From positions 434,001 through 498,000 of the forward strand of contig NZ_CAXBGN010000002.1 of NCBI RefSeq assembly GCF_963975415.1: 64,000 bases of DNA. The letters run 5' to 3'. This DNA is from Kriegella sp963975415 (lineage in GTDB: Bacteria; Bacteroidota; Bacteroidia; Flavobacteriales; Flavobacteriaceae). Position numbers and translations under genes: made by a program. Shown here piece by piece: positions 62,151 to 64,000 of this stretch (positions within the stretch are counted from its first letter, which is position 1; each line of letters opens with the position of its first letter). A model generated the notes under the pieces. It saw only the letters and a list, made by a program, of their open reading frames with translations. It did no database searches and was not told the origin of the DNA.

Positions 62151-62999
62151 ATGAAAATCCAGCTAGAGACCATCAGTCCTGAAACTAAAAGCCCTTTTCG
62201 GGTATTACACGAGCCCAAGCTTAACGACCTATTCTTTTGGCACTTTCATCCTGAATACGAACTTGTTTATATAGAGGGGGCCACCGCCACCCGACACGTG
62301 GGCGACCACATTTCTACTTATGAGGAAAGTGATTTGGTTTTTATAGGATCGAATATTCCACATCTGAATTTTGACCATGGGGTCAAAAGCAACTATCGCA
62401 TGGAGGTGTTGCATATCAAACCATCGTTTAGACAATCTTTCGCAAATGAAATGCCTGAGCTAAACCACATTCAGGTACTCTTTGAAAAAGCACAATTTGG
62501 AATTGCCTTTCATGGAGAAACAAAAAATGAAATTGGAAAACGCATTAAAAAAATACATGCGCTTGCCCCATTTCAATTATTTGTAGAAATTATGCAATTA
62601 TTGAACGTATTATCCACTACCAACGAATATACCCTTTTACATGAAAAACCATTTGTGAGCCGCTTCAATCTAAAAGAACAAAAACGCATGCGAACCATCT
62701 ACGCTTTCATTGATGAACACTATCAAGGAAAAATAACGGTAGAGGAAATCGCGTCACTTTGCAATCTAAGTAAACCCGCTTTTTGTCGTTACTTTAAAAA
62801 AGCCACAGGAAACTCTTTTGTAGCATTTTTAAATCAATACCGGATCAGCCAGGCGAAACGACTACTTTTAACCGGAAAAAACATTACCGAAACGTGCTTC
62901 GATTGCGGATTCGAAAGTCTTTCCTATTTCAATCGTATATTCAAAAAAGTTACGTTAGAAAATCCTTCGGAATTCAAAAAAAGATATTTAAACAATTAA
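62151..62999 (+). CDS. AraC-family transcriptional regulator
   Basis: A 282-residue regulator with an N-terminal cupin-like sensor (about 10-110; HFHPEYELVYIEG motif and GSNIPHLNFDHG) and two C-terminal helix-turn-helix units (about 185-280; ITVEEIASLCNLSKPAFCRY, then FDCGFESLSYFNRIFKK). The sensor resembles sugar- or effector-binding AraC proteins. It is divergent from the PhyH dioxygenase, its likely target. Downstream is the candidate small RNA B on the opposite strand. Confidence 0.92.
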   Translation: MKIQLETISPETKSPFRVLHEPKLNDLFFWHFHPEYELVYIEGATATRHVGDHISTYEESDLVFIGSNIPHLNFDHGVKSNYRMEVLHIKPSFRQSFANEMPELNHIQVLFEKAQFGIAFHGETKNEIGKRIKKIHALAPFQLFVEIMQLLNVLSTTNEYTLLHEKPFVSRFNLKEQKRMRTIYAFIDEHYQGKITVEEIASLCNLSKPAFCRYFKKATGNSFVAFLNQYRISQAKRLLLTGKNITETCFDCGFESLSYFNRIFKKVTLENPSEFKKRYLNN

Positions 63000-63034
63000 A
63001 AGATAGCGCCACTTTTTCTTCAAACTATAGGACC

Positions 63035-63120
63035 ATAAAAAACCGCCCCAACTAAGACGTCGAGGCGGTTCCTAACTAAATAACCAACCAAAAAAATTGT
63101 TCTCGGACTGTTTCAAGTCC
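63035..63120 (-). ncRNA. Candidate small RNA B
   Basis: Same plan as small RNA A on the minus strand: a 5' hairpin (63120-63116 with 63109-63105), the identical TTTGGTTGGTTATTTA element (63092-63077), then a terminator stem (63070-63064 with 63047-63041) with a T-run. No TAnnTTTG box is evident before the hairpin, so the promoter is uncertain. On the plus strand the stem has no T-run, so it does not serve the AraC gene. Confidence 0.45.
63041..63070 (-). terminator. Intrinsic terminator of small RNA B
   Basis: A 7-bp stem (63041-63047 with 63064-63070) with a 16-base loop; the minus strand continues with six Ts. Confidence 0.6.
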
Positions 63121-63288
63121 CTATATTTTATTTTTTGCAATGTTCTTTATTAATAGCGTATTTTCCTACAATTTATTGTTGGGCAATTGGCCGAAGGATG
63201 TTAAAATTTTAGGCATTTGGTCGGTTTTTATTCACCTAGATGTAGTTTATCGGAAAAACTACGATGAAGTACCTAAATCAATTTTAAT

Positions 63289-63296
63289 TACTTTTG
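63289..63296 (+). promoter_or_regulatory. Minus-7 element of gpsA
   Basis: TACTTTTG, a perfect TAnnTTTG box, ends 19 bases before the start codon at 63316. Confidence 0.55.
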
Positions 63297-63315
63297 AAAT
63301 TAATTACACCTACTA

Positions 63316-64000
63316 ATGATAAAAACAAGAATTGCTGTAATTGGTGGAGGAAGCTGGGCCACTGCAATTGTAAAAATGCTTACCGAAAATTTGGACAAAA
63401 TTACATGGTACATGCGCAGTTCAGATGCTATAAGTTATTTACAAACTGAAAAACACAACCCTAATTATTTACGGTCCGTTGAATTTAACCTTGATCAACT
63501 TCAATTAACGGACGATATCAACCAGGCCGCTGAACATGCTGATATTTTAATTTTTGCAATACCTTCTGCATTTTTAGGAAGTGAACTTGAAAAATTAAAA
63601 GTAACCTTAGCTGATAAAATTATTTTCTCGGCCATTAAAGGAATCGTCCCGGAAACCGGACTCATAGTTGGAGAGCATTTTCACGAAACTTATGATATTC
63701 CCTTTAAGAATATTGGCGTCATTACGGGTCCCTGTCACGCAGAAGAAGTAGCCCTGGAAAGACTCTCCTATTTAACCATCGCATGTGCTGACCGTGCAAA
63801 AGCTGACCTTGTAGCCGAAAATTTAACTAGCGCCTATATCAAAACTAAAATTTCAAAAGATATCATCGGAACCGAATATGCCGCCATGTTAAAGAATATT
63901 TATGCCATTGGCGCAGGTATAGCACATGGACTGGGCTATGGCGACAATTTTCAAAGTGTACTGATGAGCAACGCAATCCGCGAGATGAAACGCTTTACCA
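63316..64000 (+). CDS. gpsA: Glycerol-3-phosphate dehydrogenase [NAD(P)+], cut by window end
   Basis: The first 228 codons are present. The N-terminal dinucleotide fold is clear (RIAVIGGGSWATAIVKML), followed by HNPNYL, IFAIPSAFLGSEL, SAIKGIVPETGLIVGEH, GPCHAEEVALERLSYLTIAC and the catalytic Lys region EYAAMLKNIYAIGAGIAHGL. It makes sn-glycerol 3-phosphate for phospholipid synthesis. The C-terminal substrate domain continues beyond the window. Confidence 0.95.
   Translation, partial: MIKTRIAVIGGGSWATAIVKMLTENLDKITWYMRSSDAISYLQTEKHNPNYLRSVEFNLDQLQLTDDINQAAEHADILIFAIPSAFLGSELEKLKVTLADKIIFSAIKGIVPETGLIVGEHFHETYDIPFKNIGVITGPCHAEEVALERLSYLTIACADRAKADLVAENLTSAYIKTKISKDIIGTEYAAMLKNIYAIGAGIAHGLGYGDNFQSVLMSNAIREMKRFT

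Noticed and set aside
1..64000. CRISPR arrays, tRNA or rRNA genes, prophage modules.
   Set aside because: No regularly spaced repeats, cloverleaf-like segments or phage structural genes were seen by eye; a tRNA or covariance scan was not possible here.

Overview
The window is from a chromosome of a marine-type Flavobacteriaceae (Bacteroidota), probably near Maribacter, Zobellia or Arenibacter; the genus is an inference from overall protein flavour. The evidence is: many TonB-dependent receptors with carboxypeptidase-like N-terminal domains, DUF5689, DUF4382 and DUF3108 lipoproteins, an SHNLRSH-type histidine kinase, low to moderate GC, few Shine-Dalgarno sites, and repeated TAnnTTTG promoter elements typical of the Bacteroidota primary sigma factor. 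No rRNA, tRNA, CRISPR array or prophage was seen. Both ends cut genes: an aldo/keto reductase at the left and gpsA at the right.

Layout. 0-11 kb: exonuclease III, a TonB receptor beside a DUF3050 (heme-oxygenase-like) protein, glycyl-tRNA synthetase, a coiled-coil membrane protein divergent from comF, an Ig-like lipoprotein, and a minus-strand run of ankyrin, Nudix and omega-amidase genes. 11.5-14.6 kb: a four-PAS histidine kinase with two tandem single-domain response regulators. 14.6-20 kb: a lamin-tail/DUF5689 lipoprotein, a large TonB receptor and a divergent secreted nuclease/phosphatase-fold enzyme, plausibly a surface nucleic-acid or phosphoester scavenging unit. 20-30 kb: a DUF1080 protein, a membrane protein, another TonB receptor with a very clear promoter and leader hairpin, a tight operon (DUF3108, tryptophan 2,3-dioxygenase, M23 peptidase, pgi), and 4-hydroxyphenylpyruvate dioxygenase.

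30.5-32.8 kb is an AT-rich accessory island. Three genes overlapping by 14 nt each (unknown 247-aa protein, PIN-domain nuclease, 80-aa Cys/His protein) sit directly behind a decayed IS1595/ISXO2-type transposase, which itself is fused into a truncated outer-membrane protein gene. This is the best candidate for an undescribed system, as a toxin-like passenger cassette.

33-64 kb is mostly core: recO, a heme-type TonB receptor, an amphipathic-repeat lipoprotein, DUF4382, ileS (type 2 with a G-I-H-H signature instead of HIGH), a DksA-like protein, lspA, 5-formyl-THF cyclo-ligase, uvrC, a patatin/Omp85-type protein, gdhA, a cystathionine gamma-synthase-type enzyme, RsiV-like, DinB, ArsC-like and EamA proteins, a thioesterase, nitronate monooxygenase, a YheT-like hydrolase, cytochrome c, a GH105 enzyme, a SulP transporter, and a divergent PhyH dioxygenase/AraC regulator pair.

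Two intergenic regions (28.85-28.96 kb and 63.04-63.12 kb) share one architecture on the minus strand: a 5' hairpin, an identical 16-nt U/G-rich segment, then an intrinsic terminator. They look like two members of a small RNA family; the first also has a well placed TAGATTTG promoter.
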